From Bacillota bacterium (GTDB lineage Bacteria > Bacillota > Clostridia > Christensenellales > Aristaeellaceae), in the NCBI GenBank assembly GCA_023444095.1, contig JAEZRP010000040.1, forward strand, positions 1 to 64,000: DNA of 64,000 nucleotides. Direction: 5' to 3'. The position numbers and the translations under genes are program-made. This document shows positions 51,248 to 60,600 of the stretch, piece by piece. The notes beneath the pieces were generated by a model. It had not been told where the DNA came from. It did no database searches and saw nothing but the letters and a program-made list of their open reading frames with translations. Position 1 is the first letter of the stretch; every line of letters starts with the position of its first letter.

Positions 51248-52708
51248 TCACATGTTCTTTTCGGGCGGATAGCGCCGAAGCATCTCTTCCGCACCCTCGG
51301 CGTGCCCGGTCTCGCGCAGCCGCTCGGCGTAGTGGAGCACGTGGCCCCGACTATGGAGCGGACCGCCCTCGCGCAGGACCGTCTCCATGGGATCAATGCC
51401 GTCCGCGACGTCCGCCATCATGTCGCGGTGCCAGTCGAGCAGAATGCGCGCGCACATGCCCGCGATCTCCGGGAAATCCGAAGCGACATTGTATTTTTCG
51501 TGCGGGTCGTCCTTCAAATTGAAGAGCATCTCGTCGTCAAAGAGGTGAAGCCCGCCGTGATAGGTGCGCATATAGAGCCAGTCGCCCATGCGGACGGAAC
51601 GCTGGCAGACATGCGCCATCTGGGAGAGGACAAGGGAGTCCCTGCCGCAGTCCTTCCCCTCGAGGAGCGCGGGCGCGTAACTCACGCCGTCCCAGTGCGG
51701 ACCGGGCCTGACGTTCAGAAGCGCCGCGAGCGTGGGGAGGAGGTCCAAATTGTAGTGAAGGCCCGAAATCTCGCGCGGCTCGACGCCCGGCCATTTCACG
51801 ATCATCGGGATGCGCGTCGTCTGCTCGTCCGCGAGCGCGTGTTCGGCGTACAATCCCAATTCGCCCAGATCCTCGCCGTGATCGGAGGTAATGATGATCG
51901 CGGTGTCGTCGTAGACGCCCTTTTCCTTGAGGGTCGTCAGGATCTCGCCGATCGCCTCGTCGAGGTAGGCGATGCCGCAGTCGTAGCCGTCAAAGAGCCT
52001 TCGAAGCTCCTCCCTTTTTTTGAGTTCGCCCGGGTGGCGCGGGTATGCGGGATTCTGCCTGCTGTCGTACATGCCGATCTCGCGCACGCAGTGCGGGCCG
52101 ACGTGCCGAAGGTGCTCTTCGAAGGTCGCGTCGTCGATCCAGTTTGGGTACGGCTCGTTCTCGAAGGGATTGCCGAATTCGGCGGGCGCGCGGTAGGGGG
52201 TGTGCGCGTCCCACAGATTCAGATGCAGCATCCAGTTGTCCCTTTCCGCGTTGCGGGCGAGCCAGTCGCGCGCGACGGGCATGACCTCCTCGGCGGACTC
52301 CATGCCGCCCTTTCCGGTGTTGTGCATCTCGTTGAGTCCCGAGAGGAACCAGAGGGAGGTATGCCGCTCTGCAAACGGGGTGATCGAGGCGGTATGGTAC
52401 CCGGCCTTGCGGAAGATGCTGAAAAGGCTGTCGGAGAGGATGGGATCGCGAAAATCGCGCGGACGCCCAGTAAGCTTCAGATCGCCCGCCGTGCCGCCGT
52501 GGCCGACCGCGCCGTTCTTGATGCCGAACATGCCAGTCGTAAGCGCGGCGCGCGAGGGAAGGCATGGCGCATCCGAACAATGATAGTGCGTGAAGCGCAC
52601 GCCCTCCCGGACGACGGAATCAATGTTGGGCGAGGTATTCCGCATGTATCCGTAGCAGCCGAGATGGTCGGGGCGTAGGGTATCAAGGTCGAGAATCAAA
52701 ATGCGCAT
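51248..52708 (-). CDS. Cys-type sulfatase
   Basis: This is a 486-residue protein with ATG 52708 after GGAGG. The sulfatase core starts MRILILDLDTLRPDHLGCYG with Asp metal ligands. The formylglycine motif is C49-L-P-S-R in CSDAPCLPSRAALTTG, the Cys type. The later metal motif is IITSDHGEDLGEL. There is no signal peptide, so it acts in the cytosol on an imported sulfated compound. It is followed by its maturase and an amidohydrolase, forming a three-gene catabolic unit. Phosphonate-monoesterase activity is a possible alternative in this superfamily. Confidence 0.93.
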   Translation of the reverse strand: MRILILDLDTLRPDHLGCYGYMRNTSPNIDSVVREGVRFTHYHCSDAPCLPSRAALTTGMFGIKNGAVGHGGTAGDLKLTGRPRDFRDPILSDSLFSIFRKAGYHTASITPFAERHTSLWFLSGLNEMHNTGKGGMESAEEVMPVARDWLARNAERDNWMLHLNLWDAHTPYRAPAEFGNPFENEPYPNWIDDATFEEHLRHVGPHCVREIGMYDSRQNPAYPRHPGELKKREELRRLFDGYDCGIAYLDEAIGEILTTLKEKGVYDDTAIIITSDHGEDLGELGLYAEHALADEQTTRIPMIVKWPGVEPREISGLHYNLDLLPTLAALLNVRPGPHWDGVSYAPALLEGKDCGRDSLVLSQMAHVCQRSVRMGDWLYMRTYHGGLHLFDDEMLFNLKDDPHEKYNVASDFPEIAGMCARILLDWHRDMMADVADGIDPMETVLREGGPLHSRGHVLHYAERLRETGHAEGAEEMLRRYPPEKNM

Positions 52709-52850
52709 GGAAGTGCCTCCTTGGCTCTGTTCACTTCATTATAACATACAAAGTCGGGCATGCGCACGGATCCGGCAAAAAATCGGCGCAGAAGAATCAT
52801 ATTGACCCATGGCAGCCGATCCTGTATGATTGCACGAGGGAGGGGATCGG

Positions 52851-53471
52851 ATGGATCTCGCGCGCGCCGATCGGTATGTGAAGGGCCTCTTTGAGGCGTC
52901 CCCCAGGCACGCCCGGGAGTTCGGGTTCCGGGAAAAGTACGCGCACACGCAAAGGGTCGTGCTTTGGGCGAAGCGGCTTCTGAAAACGGAGCCCGCCGAC
53001 GCGTACCTCCTCCTCACGGCGGCGATCTTCCACGACGCCGGGTATGCCGTCTCACCCGAGAACCATCCCGCGCGCGGTGCGGAAATCTGCGAAAGCTACC
53101 TCGTCAAAGGCGGATATGACCAGGATTTCACCGCCCGCGCGGCCTTTTGCGTCCTTCATCACGGCGACAAGTCGCGTCTGCGCGATCCGGAAACGCCGGG
53201 GGAACTCGTCTTGCTCATCGAGGCGGACTGCCTCGAAGAGACGGGCGCAATGTCCGTCCTGCGCGACGCGCTTGCGGAGGGCTCGGGTGGACGCGGGGAC
53301 TACCGGCGGACGTACGAGCGGCTGCTTCAAAGGAGCATCCTTCAAAGGCCGGACGCATTCCCCTGCGCCACCGAGACCGCGCGAAAGATCTGGGAAGAGA
53401 AGAAAAGACTGTACATCGATTTTGTGAAAAGCCTCGCCGGGGATCTCGGCGAGACGTGGGAGGAACCATGA
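52851..53471 (+). CDS. HD-domain phosphohydrolase
   Basis: This is a 206-residue protein; ATG 52851 follows GGGAGGGG. HD metal ligands are in KYAHTQRVVLWAKRLLKTEP (His), LLTAAIFHDAGYAVSPENHP (HD) and CVLHHGDKSRL, with a further Asp in LLIEADCLEE. Such cytosolic HD proteins hydrolyse nucleotides or other phosphates. Its end overlaps the glyoxalase-fold gene by 4 bases. Confidence 0.88.
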   Translation: MDLARADRYVKGLFEASPRHAREFGFREKYAHTQRVVLWAKRLLKTEPADAYLLLTAAIFHDAGYAVSPENHPARGAEICESYLVKGGYDQDFTARAAFCVLHHGDKSRLRDPETPGELVLLIEADCLEETGAMSVLRDALAEGSGGRGDYRRTYERLLQRSILQRPDAFPCATETARKIWEEKKRLYIDFVKSLAGDLGETWEEP

Positions 53472-53839
53472 AATTTGCGGACATCTGCTTTCTGACGCCG
53501 GACGTCAACCGACTTCGAGCGTTTTACGAGGCGGTCTTTCAGACGAGCTCCGAGGGAGACGAGTACCACGCATGGCTTTCCGCGGGCGGACTGGCGTTCG
53601 TCTTTGATTCCGCGTCCCACCTCGCCGCCACGGATGCGTTTTCCTACGCGGGCGGCCTCCGCCCCGGCGCGGCAATCGTCTCCTTCGACGTCGGGGATGT
53701 CGACGCGCAGTACGCGCGCCTTGCCGCGCTCTCCGTCCGCTTCCTGAGCGCGCCGACCACCCACCCCTGGGGTGCGCGCTCGTTCCAGTTTGCGGACCCG
53801 GACGGGAATGTGATCAACTTCCGAAAGCCCGGCGCATGA
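53468..53839 (+). CDS. Glyoxalase/bleomycin-resistance-fold protein
   Basis: This is a 123-residue protein whose start overlaps the HD gene (ATGA). It contains MKFADICFLTPDVNRLRAFY, EAVFQTSSEGDEYHAWLS and a C-terminal FQFADPDGNVINFRKPGA, the last being the metal-Glu/Asn end of the VOC fold (PDGN). It has the single-domain length. Catalytic function is unknown. Members bind small molecules or metals, or act as lyases and isomerases. Confidence 0.88.
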   Translation: MKFADICFLTPDVNRLRAFYEAVFQTSSEGDEYHAWLSAGGLAFVFDSASHLAATDAFSYAGGLRPGAAIVSFDVGDVDAQYARLAALSVRFLSAPTTHPWGARSFQFADPDGNVINFRKPGA

Positions 53840-53841
53840 AA

Positions 53842-53861
53842 AAGGCCGCTCGCGCGGCCTT
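53842..53861. terminator. Bidirectional terminator
   Basis: AAGGCCGC(TCGC)GCGGCCTT forms a perfect 8-bp stem between the convergent glyoxalase-fold and MerR genes, with an A run on its left side (GAAAAAGG). Confidence 0.75.
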
Positions 53862-53869
53862 CCGTCCTT

Positions 53870-54628
53870 CTATCCTTTGACAAAGATTTGGATCGCGTCC
53901 CGGAGCATTTCCGCCGCGCCGGGGACGATCCTGTCGTAATGCGCGCGGAAGCGGTCGTCCGACACATACATCTCGCCCAGCGCCGCATGATACTCGGGGG
54001 AGTACATGCCCGCGAAGAGGGAGAGCCACTCCTTGTGAAGCGCGCACGCCCTTTGCGCCGCAGCGCCCGCCGGGTCGCCGCCCGAGACCGCCTCGCGCAG
54101 CGCCTCCTCGATGCCGCGGTTCAATTCCTCCGCGCGTGCGAACTGCTCCGGCGTCATGCCGCGAACCTTCGCGTTCGACTTCTCCACGGCCTCCTCGCCG
54201 TACTTCTCGCGGACCTCCCGCCCGTACTTCTCCTCGTTCTCTTGGACGAGCCTCTCCCCGAGGCCCTCAAACTTCTCCGAATCCTTCATCTCGATCTCTC
54301 CCTTCAGCGCGCCGAGCGTCTTTTCGACGTTCCCAATGAGGTCGTCGATCCGCGCGCGCCTTTCTCGAAGCTCGATCAGATGGTCTCGCAGCGCCGCCTC
54401 CCGGTCGAAGTCAGGCGCGCCCAATACCCGCGCGACTTCCGAAAGCTTCATGCCCAGCGCACGCAGGATCAGGATCTCCTGAAGCCTGTCTACCTCCGCC
54501 GTTCCGTACGCGCGGTAGCCGTTTTCACCCACGCGCGCGGGCGAAAGAAGCCCTGCCTCGTCGTAGAACCGGATCGTCCGGGGGCTCACGCCCGCGAGCT
54601 TCGCGAGCGCACCAACCGTGTATTCCAT
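53870..54628 (-). CDS. MerR-family regulator with a TipAS-like domain
   Basis: This is a 252-residue protein with ATG 54628 and GGAGG upstream. The MerR helix-turn-helix is MEYTVGALAKLAGVSPRTIR, FYDEAGLLSPARVGENGYRA, followed by the dimerisation coiled coil. The C-terminal TipAS/albicidin-type drug-binding domain covers about 125-250 (EEALREAVSGGDPAGAAAQR, EWLSLFAGMYSPEYHAALGE, MYVSDDRFRAHYDRI). TipAL-like regulators bind thiopeptides or other cyclic antibiotics and activate resistance genes. The upstream promoter has a 19-base spacer (54656-54679), the MerR hallmark. Confidence 0.88.
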   Translation of the reverse strand: MEYTVGALAKLAGVSPRTIRFYDEAGLLSPARVGENGYRAYGTAEVDRLQEILILRALGMKLSEVARVLGAPDFDREAALRDHLIELRERRARIDDLIGNVEKTLGALKGEIEMKDSEKFEGLGERLVQENEEKYGREVREKYGEEAVEKSNAKVRGMTPEQFARAEELNRGIEEALREAVSGGDPAGAAAQRACALHKEWLSLFAGMYSPEYHAALGEMYVSDDRFRAHYDRIVPGAAEMLRDAIQIFVKG

Positions 54629-54648
54629 CTGATCGCCTCCCGAAGACG

Positions 54649-54683
54649 ATGATAGACCATGACGCTACGTAAATGTCAAGCGT
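54649..54683 (-). promoter_or_regulatory. MerR-type promoter and dyad
   Basis: On the minus strand TTGACA (54674-54679) and TATCAT (54649-54654) are separated by 19 bases, the long spacer typical of MerR-activated promoters. An inverted repeat ACGCT-N12-AGCGT (54662-54683) surrounds the -35 box. This suggests autoregulation. Confidence 0.5.
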
Positions 54684-54720
54684 TTCCCGAAGAGAAAATT
54701 TTGCAACGCGAGATCGCGGT

Positions 54721-55503
54721 TCAGCGCCCGTCGCGCAGAAGGATCGCCTGTATCTTCCTGGCGTCCAGCCTCGCGTCCGCCCGGCTGAACTCCGCCATGT
54801 TGATTTCAAGATCGTAGCTCGCCGGGTCCCCGCAATATGCGAGCGGATGAAAGCTGTCCCGCGGTTTCAGCTCCTTCGCGACTTCCGAGCGGACCTTCTC
54901 CGGGAAAAAGGCGGCCATCTGGGCCGTTTCGATCGCGCCCGCGTGATAATCCGGCTCGTACCGGTTTTCCCGCATCGGCGGGAAGGCGATATCCTCCTCC
55001 ACCTCGATCCCCAGCTCCCACATGAAGTAGGTTCGGAAATCGGGCGCGTCTTGGGCCTCGGCGATGGCCGCCTTGATCATTTCGATGTGCAGAGGGTCGC
55101 CGTGGGCGTTCTGCACGAAGACCCTCCGAAAGCCCCAGCCTTTCAGCGAACTGAAAATGTCCGCGAGCAACCCCTTCATCGTTTCGGGCCGCACGGAAAA
55201 GGTGCCCGCGTACGGGGCAACGTCATTGCTGATCCCCCAGTAAAAGGGCGGCGCGATGAGCGCCTCGATTCCCCTTTCCCGCAGCTCCTGTTTCAAAAAC
55301 CGGCATCCCAATGTGCTCAGGTAGAAATCGGCCGACAGGTCCAGATGCGGCCCGTGGCCTTCGACGATCCCGACCGGCAAAAAAACGATCGCACCCCGGT
55401 CGGCCCCCGCCTGCACTTCCTGCCAGGTCATCTCGACCATGGTATCCTCAAAAACAGAGAAGCGCGTCTGCGCGCCGTAAGGGATGGTTTTGTCTTCAAG
55501 CAT
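54721..55503 (-). CDS. Creatininase-family amidohydrolase, second copy
   Basis: This is a 260-residue protein with ATG 55503 behind GGAGGGG. The metal block is IVFLPVGIVEGHGPHLDLSA (Glu, His, Asp). Later, QNAHGDPLHIEM takes the place of the GNGHGGN loop. It differs clearly from the protein at 6829-7638 and is not a duplicate. It follows the pyroglutamyl-peptidase gene by 41 bases, and may be the last gene of the FMN-riboswitch operon. Because pyroglutamate is a cyclic amide, a role in lactam or cyclic-amide hydrolysis is conceivable. Confidence 0.85.
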   Translation of the reverse strand: MLEDKTIPYGAQTRFSVFEDTMVEMTWQEVQAGADRGAIVFLPVGIVEGHGPHLDLSADFYLSTLGCRFLKQELRERGIEALIAPPFYWGISNDVAPYAGTFSVRPETMKGLLADIFSSLKGWGFRRVFVQNAHGDPLHIEMIKAAIAEAQDAPDFRTYFMWELGIEVEEDIAFPPMRENRYEPDYHAGAIETAQMAAFFPEKVRSEVAKELKPRDSFHPLAYCGDPASYDLEINMAEFSRADARLDARKIQAILLRDGR

Positions 55504-55544
55504 TGTATTTCCCCTCCGTTCGCCGTGTGCGGTGTGATTCGCGC

Positions 55545-56129
55545 TCAACCCTCCGCGATCATCCGGGCGATGATCGCGAGCGCGCGGGCGATGTCTGAAA
55601 GCTCCATCGACGGCCTGTCGCCGCCCGAAACCTGCGCCGGGAGGAAGGGCACGTGGACGAAAAGCCCGCGCCCCGTCGATTCCAGGATTCGGTAGTAGAC
55701 GTGGTTGCAGACGTACGTCCCGGCGGAGAACGACGGCGCACAGCGAAGGTTCTCCGCGCATACGGCGTCGACGATCCTTTGGACGGGCGCGCTTGTAAAA
55801 TACGCCGCCGCGCCGGAAGGCGCGATCGGCAAATAGCGCCGCGTTTCCCCGGCGTTGTCGGGGACGTCGGCATGATCCATGTTGATCGCGCAGCACTCGA
55901 CCGAGATGGCGCTTCTGCCGCCCGCCTGCCCCGTCGCGATCGCGAAGTCGGGCCGCAGTTCGTCCATCAGCCGCCAAAGCGCCGCCTCGCTCCCCGCGTA
56001 CGTCACGGGTAGGCGGCGCTTCGAGACTTGCGCGCCGCCGATCTCGTCCGGTAGGAGAGAAACCGCCTCCCAGGAAGGGTTGATCCTCTCTCCGCCGAAG
56101 GGCTCGAATCCGGTCATGAGTATGCGCAT
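55545..56129 (-). CDS. pcp: Pyroglutamyl-peptidase I
   Basis: This is a 194-residue cysteine peptidase that removes N-terminal pyroglutamate. The catalytic triad is visible: Glu78 in AISVECCAINMDH, Cys141 in AGTYVCNHVYYRI and His159 in GLFVHVPFLP. It starts MRILMTGFEPFGG, as in family C15. It begins 1 base after the stop of the GNAT gene, so the two are co-transcribed from the riboswitch-controlled promoter. Confidence 0.94.
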   Translation of the reverse strand: MRILMTGFEPFGGERINPSWEAVSLLPDEIGGAQVSKRRLPVTYAGSEAALWRLMDELRPDFAIATGQAGGRSAISVECCAINMDHADVPDNAGETRRYLPIAPSGAAAYFTSAPVQRIVDAVCAENLRCAPSFSAGTYVCNHVYYRILESTGRGLFVHVPFLPAQVSGGDRPSMELSDIARALAIIARMIAEG

Positions 56130-56130
56130 T

Positions 56131-56595
56131 TCACAGTTCCATCGCCATGGGAAGGTTCTTCACGTCCGCGTGAAAGCCCAGCTTCTCGTAGAGCCCCCGG
56201 CCCATGGGCGTGGCCTTGAGGTCGAGGCGCGAGACGCCCATTTCGCGCGCGTCCGCGATGGCCATTTCAAGTAATCCCTGCGCGAGGCCGCGCCGCCGGT
56301 GATCGGGTGCGGTGTACACGTTTAAGATCAGGCCCGTGCGCGCCGTCATGAACGCTGGCCCGGCGGGCCGCTCCGAAATGAGGAGAAACGCGCTCGCGAC
56401 CGCCTCGCTATCCTCCTCCGCCAGATAGGCGAAGAGGTCGCGCCCCACGTGCGCGGCAAAGTAAGCGGGCAGGCTCGCAAGGAGCGCGCACCTCTGCTGT
56501 TCGGAGGGAACGTTCACGCCGCCTTCGAAAAACGCGAGCCTGAGCCGGGTCAGCGTCTCCGCGTCCCCCGGCTCGGCGCGCCGGAATGCCTTCAT
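56131..56595 (-). CDS. GNAT-family acetyltransferase
   Basis: This is a 154-residue protein. ATG 56595 (MKAFRRAEPGDAETLTRLRL) is favoured by GGTG 6 bases upstream; GTG 56607 is an alternative. Acetyl-CoA loop motif: LNVYTAPDHRRRGLAQGLLE (the Q/RxxGxG/A equivalent), then ADAREMGVSRLDLKATPMGR and GLYEKLGFH. Substrate unknown. It lies between ribU and pcp with 1-15 base gaps, so it is part of their operon. Confidence 0.88.
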   Translation of the reverse strand: MKAFRRAEPGDAETLTRLRLAFFEGGVNVPSEQQRCALLASLPAYFAAHVGRDLFAYLAEEDSEAVASAFLLISERPAGPAFMTARTGLILNVYTAPDHRRRGLAQGLLEMAIADAREMGVSRLDLKATPMGRGLYEKLGFHADVKNLPMAMEL

Positions 56596-56609
56596 GGGAA
56601 TCACCACGT

Positions 56610-57209
56610 TCAGAATTTAATGAGCCGTTCGATCGGCTTGAATACCGCGAAGCACATGCCCGCCGAGATAAGGCCCTTGACGAAGGTAAAGGGCAGGTTG
56701 AACCACAATAGCGCGTCCCAGAGGGTCTTGACATTCGGATTAAACACGCGGTACATGCCGAGGATGGCGTCCATCGGCATGAAAGCGGTGTACACAGGGT
56801 AGACGATGTAGTAGTTCGTAAAAACACTTAAAACTGTCATGGCCATCGCTCCGATCACTCCGCCGGCGAGAGCGCCCCCCCGCGTGGGCAGCTTTTGAAA
56901 CACGAACCCCGCCGGAACAACGAACAGGGAGCCGATGATGAAATTGGCGAGCTCACCCACCCCGCCCGTATGGGTAAAGAAAAGGTTCATACAATTTTTG
57001 ACGAGGCAGACCGCAAGCCCACCCACTGGTCCTAGCGCGTAAGCGGCGATGAGCGCGGGCAGCTCCGAAAAGTCGAGCTTGATGAAGCTTGGCATGAGCG
57101 GAACATTGAAAGAGAGGAACATCAGAATCGTTGCGAGCGCGGAAAGCATACCCCCCAGCGCCAGCCTGCGGGCCAGAGCGCGTCGGGGGTTCTTGGTGGT
57201 GACCGTCAT
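56610..57209 (-). CDS. ribU: ECF transporter S component, riboflavin type (RibU-like)
   Basis: This is a 199-residue membrane protein with ATG 57209 behind AAGGAG. It has the RibU-family features: LGGMLSALATILMFLSFNVP, LMPSFIKLDFSELPALIAAY, ALGPVGGLAVCLVKNCMNLF and a late VFTNYYIVYPVYTAFM. About six helices are predicted. It would import riboflavin with the shared EcfAAT energising module, which is not in the window. An FMN riboswitch and a strong promoter precede it. GNAT and pcp genes follow within 20 bases. Confidence 0.93.
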   Translation of the reverse strand: MTVTTKNPRRALARRLALGGMLSALATILMFLSFNVPLMPSFIKLDFSELPALIAAYALGPVGGLAVCLVKNCMNLFFTHTGGVGELANFIIGSLFVVPAGFVFQKLPTRGGALAGGVIGAMAMTVLSVFTNYYIVYPVYTAFMPMDAILGMYRVFNPNVKTLWDALLWFNLPFTFVKGLISAGMCFAVFKPIERLIKF

Positions 57210-57221
57210 ATTACTCCTTGG

Positions 57222-57262
57222 GATATGGGCTTGGATTGAAGCGAAAGGCTTCGGCTCATATC
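57222..57262 (-). promoter_or_regulatory. Expression-platform hairpin of the FMN riboswitch
   Basis: On the minus strand GATATG (57257-57262) can pair with CATATC (57222-57227), enclosing GAAGC/GCTTC. The 5' arm shares GAT with the P1 strand GAAGAT of the aptamer, so the two structures exclude each other. The ribosome binding site AAGGAG lies 4 bases past the 3' arm. This suggests translational control. Confidence 0.5.
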
Positions 57263-57366
57263 TTCTCTCATCCGGACTGTACCGTCGGTCCCGGAATTGC
57301 ACCGGATCTGCCTCGCGGCTTGCGGACTGTCACCGCCGGTCGGGAAATTCTCCCCGCCTTGAAGAT
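57260..57366 (-). ncRNA. FMN riboswitch (RFN element)
   Basis: On the minus strand the aptamer reads ATCTTCAAGGCGGGGAGAAT, then TCCCGACCGGCGGTGACAG, then CCGGTGCAATTCCGGGACC and GACGGTACAGTCCGGATGAG, AGAAGAT. This is a full match to the RFN consensus, with P1 ATCTTC/GAAGAT. It controls the ribU transcript; with FMN bound, expression of RibU should fall. It may also control GNAT, pcp and the creatininase-family gene further down. Confidence 0.97.
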
Positions 57367-57378
57367 TGGATCCGCCTC

Positions 57379-57407
57379 ATTATACCGTGGCGATTGGCGA
57401 TTGTCAA
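57379..57407 (-). promoter_or_regulatory. Consensus sigma-A promoter of the ribU operon
   Basis: TTGACA (57402-57407) and TATAAT (57379-57384) on the minus strand have a 17-base spacer. It lies 13 bases upstream of the riboswitch aptamer, giving a leader of about 170 bases. Confidence 0.92.
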
Positions 57408-57454
57408 TCGCGCGACTTGCATCAAAATTCCGTGCCTGCGGCTTTCTGTTTTTG

Positions 57455-57483
57455 TTGCTTTACAGCTAAAAAGTTGGTATAAT
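57455..57483 (+). promoter_or_regulatory. Promoter of the EAL-protein gene
   Basis: TTGCTT (57455-57460) and TATAAT (57478-57483) have a 17-base spacer. The leader to the start at 57637 is about 145 bases; no c-di-GMP riboswitch was recognised in it. Confidence 0.65.
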
Positions 57484-57636
57484 TTCAGGCAAGAAAAAAC
57501 CCGCATCGACAGTTTTCTACAAGAACTTGCAACGTATGATGTAATACAGAGACTTGCATGACCGTATGCAACAATGCATTTCTTTTTAGCGTGGCGAAAG
57601 AAACCCGAAGGATATTTTCTGCCAAAGGATGATTCT

Positions 57637-60600
57637 ATGGAACGGGATATCATGATTGCCTTGTTAAATAATGCCACACTATTGTTATTTTTATCCGTGA
57701 TCTACGAAGTCACATATATTGTTCCATCCAGATTTCGCCGAATACAACCGATATTCAGTGGAATCTTTATCGCGCTGATCTGCAGCGCTGTGATGAGAAT
57801 GCCCCTTACACTTCAATCCGGAATCGTATTCGACACCAGGTCTATCCTAATTAGTGTGGCCGCCCTCATATTTGGTGCTATTCCAGCTTTCATCACAGTG
57901 GCTGTGGCTGCAATCGTCAGATTGAGCATGGGCGGTGTAGGCCTGCTGCCTGGAATCGCGGTCATCATAACCAGTGCACTGATTGGTTTGGCCTGGCGAC
58001 GCTGGTTGTATCCGAAATCGACGAAATGGCGCTGTCTGATTGTCTTTGCGATGAGCATCGTTGTTCACGCAGTAATGCTCGCCTGCATGCTTCTGCTTCC
58101 TTATCCAGACAATCAGAATGTCATTCGTGCCATAACGATGCCTGTAATGCTGATTTATCCGGTGGCCTCCGTTCTATTAAGTCTGCTTCTGATGCACCAG
58201 CAGGAGCTTAGGCGCATGCAAAAGCAGTTAAAACAATCGGAGGAGAGATTCAAGCTTTTATTTGACAAAGCGCCACTCGGGTATCAGTCGTTGGATCTTG
58301 ACGGATGCTTTATCGATGTGAACCAGCAATGGTGCGATTTACTCGGCTATTCTAGGGATGAAGTTATCGGGAAATGGTTTGGCGACTTTCTTTCTCCTGA
58401 AAATAAAGAAATATTCCTCAAGCGGTTTCCTGTATTCAAAGAGCAAGGCTATGTTCATAGTGAATTTGAAGTGCTGCATAAACGTGGTAATCCGTTATTT
58501 CTTTCGTTTGAAGGGAAAATTGGATATGGTTTTGACGGAGCGTTCAAGCAAACGCATTGTATTTTGCAGGATATCACCCAACAAAAGGCTGCCGAGGCTG
58601 CGCTGATTGAGAGTGAAACCAAATACCGCAATATAGCCGAGAATATGTCGGATGTCGTCTGGCAAGCAGACCTGAATTTGAATACCACGTATGTCAGCCC
58701 GTCGGTGAAAAAACTTCTGGGCGACTCCCCTGAGGAGCATTTGAAGAGGAAGCTGGAAGACAAATTTTCCGAGCAAACAATACAAAAAATTCAAACAATA
58801 TTACGCGAGGAGCTCGAAAAAGAAAACAGCCCCCAGGTTGATCAAGGCCGATCGCGCACGGTCGAAGTGGAACATCTTAGAGCGGATGGGACGGTTATCT
58901 GGGTAGAGATGAACGTCTCTATCCTGCACGATCCTCATGGCAATCCGGTCGGATTTCTTGGCGTTACCCGTGACATTATGCAGCGTAAGCTGGCAGAACT
59001 GGCATTGAGGGAAAGTGAACGCAGTAAATCCGTCTTTCTTTCGAATCTTCCCGGGCTGGCATATAGATGCAATTATGATCGGGAGTGGACAATGCAGTAC
59101 GTTTCTGCCGGCTGCTTTGAGCTAACCGGATATCATCCGGATCGCCTACTGAACAAATCCTTTGCGGACTTAATCACTTATGAGTATCGTGAACGATTGT
59201 GGAAAGCCTGGGAAGGTACGCTTGCAAAACGAACACAGTTCAGATATGAATATGAAATCATCACGGCTCATGGAGTGCGAAAATGGGTTATGGAGCTCGG
59301 CCAAGGGGTTTACAACGATCAAGGTGAAGTAGAGGCACTGGAAGGAATCATTCTTGACATTTCTGATCGAAAAGAAATGGAAAATCGTCTGATCTATTTC
59401 AATGAACATGATAGATGGACCGGGTTGTACAATCGTGCTTATTTGGAGTCACTGCTTGAACAGGATGCCAAGCTTCAGATAAATACGAAACGTGCACTCA
59501 TCAGCATTAACCTAAGTACCGTCCAGTTACTGACAGCAAATTATGGGTTCCATTACGCTCAGAATTTGGTAAAAAAAGCCGCTGAAGCCTTAAGTCAGTA
59601 TTGCACTGAGAAGCGCATCTTATTCAGCACATACGATAATAATTTTGTATTTTATTTCGTCGATTATAAGGATAAAAACGAGCTGATGGAATTTATCCAA
59701 ACAATTACCGATGTGCTGGAATCTTTATTCAGGACCGAAAAAGTCGGCGGCGGAATTGGAGTTCTGGAAATAGATCAGGATCACCAACTGACTGTAGACC
59801 TTCTTCTAAGACGGCTTTTGGCTGCATCGGAAAAAGCGACGAATACACTGGAGAAAGACTTTGGTGTTTATTTTTACGACGAAGCATTAGACGCTCTTAT
59901 CAATCGCGAATGGGAAATCAGCCGGGAGCTTTCCAGAATCGCTGCGGACGATGATAGCGACGAACTGTTTTTGCTGTATCAGCCCATTCTGGATTTAAAG
60001 TCGGATTCGGTCTGCGGATTTGAAGCGCTGGCAAGATTCCGGACAGAGAAACTGGGGCTGGTTTCGCCCGTCGAATTTATTCCCATCGCCGAGAAAACCA
60101 AACTGATTCTTCCCCTGGGCAAGCGAATTCTATGTCAAGCATTGCGCTTTCTAAACAAATTGAATGACTTCGGATATAAAACGATCAATGTATCCATCAA
60201 CGTCTCCGCGGTTGAGCTATTAAGACCCGATTTTCCGAGTAACTTAATCGATATGATCAGCGAGATGAAAGCGAACCCGGAGAATATCGGCATTGAGATT
60301 ACAGAGACCATTTTTACTGCCGACTATGATTATATGAACAATGTTATCAAAAGACTGAGGGACGCCGGTCTTCATATCGCAATCGATGACTTTGGCACAG
60401 GCTATTCATCTCTTGCCCGGGAGAAGGGGCTAAATGTAGACTGTTTGAAAATCGACAGGTATTTTATTGACAAGCTATTAGAGATTGACCCGGACAAAGC
60501 GATATCGGGTGATATCATTTCCATGGCTCACAGGTTGGGACACTGTGTTATCGCCGAAGGCGTAGAACGGGAAGATCAAAAACATTATTTGCAGACGCAT

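Noticed and set aside
57484..57636. Possible c-di-GMP riboswitch in the leader of the EAL gene
   Set aside because: The leader length is suitable, but no GEMM core sequence could be found by eye.
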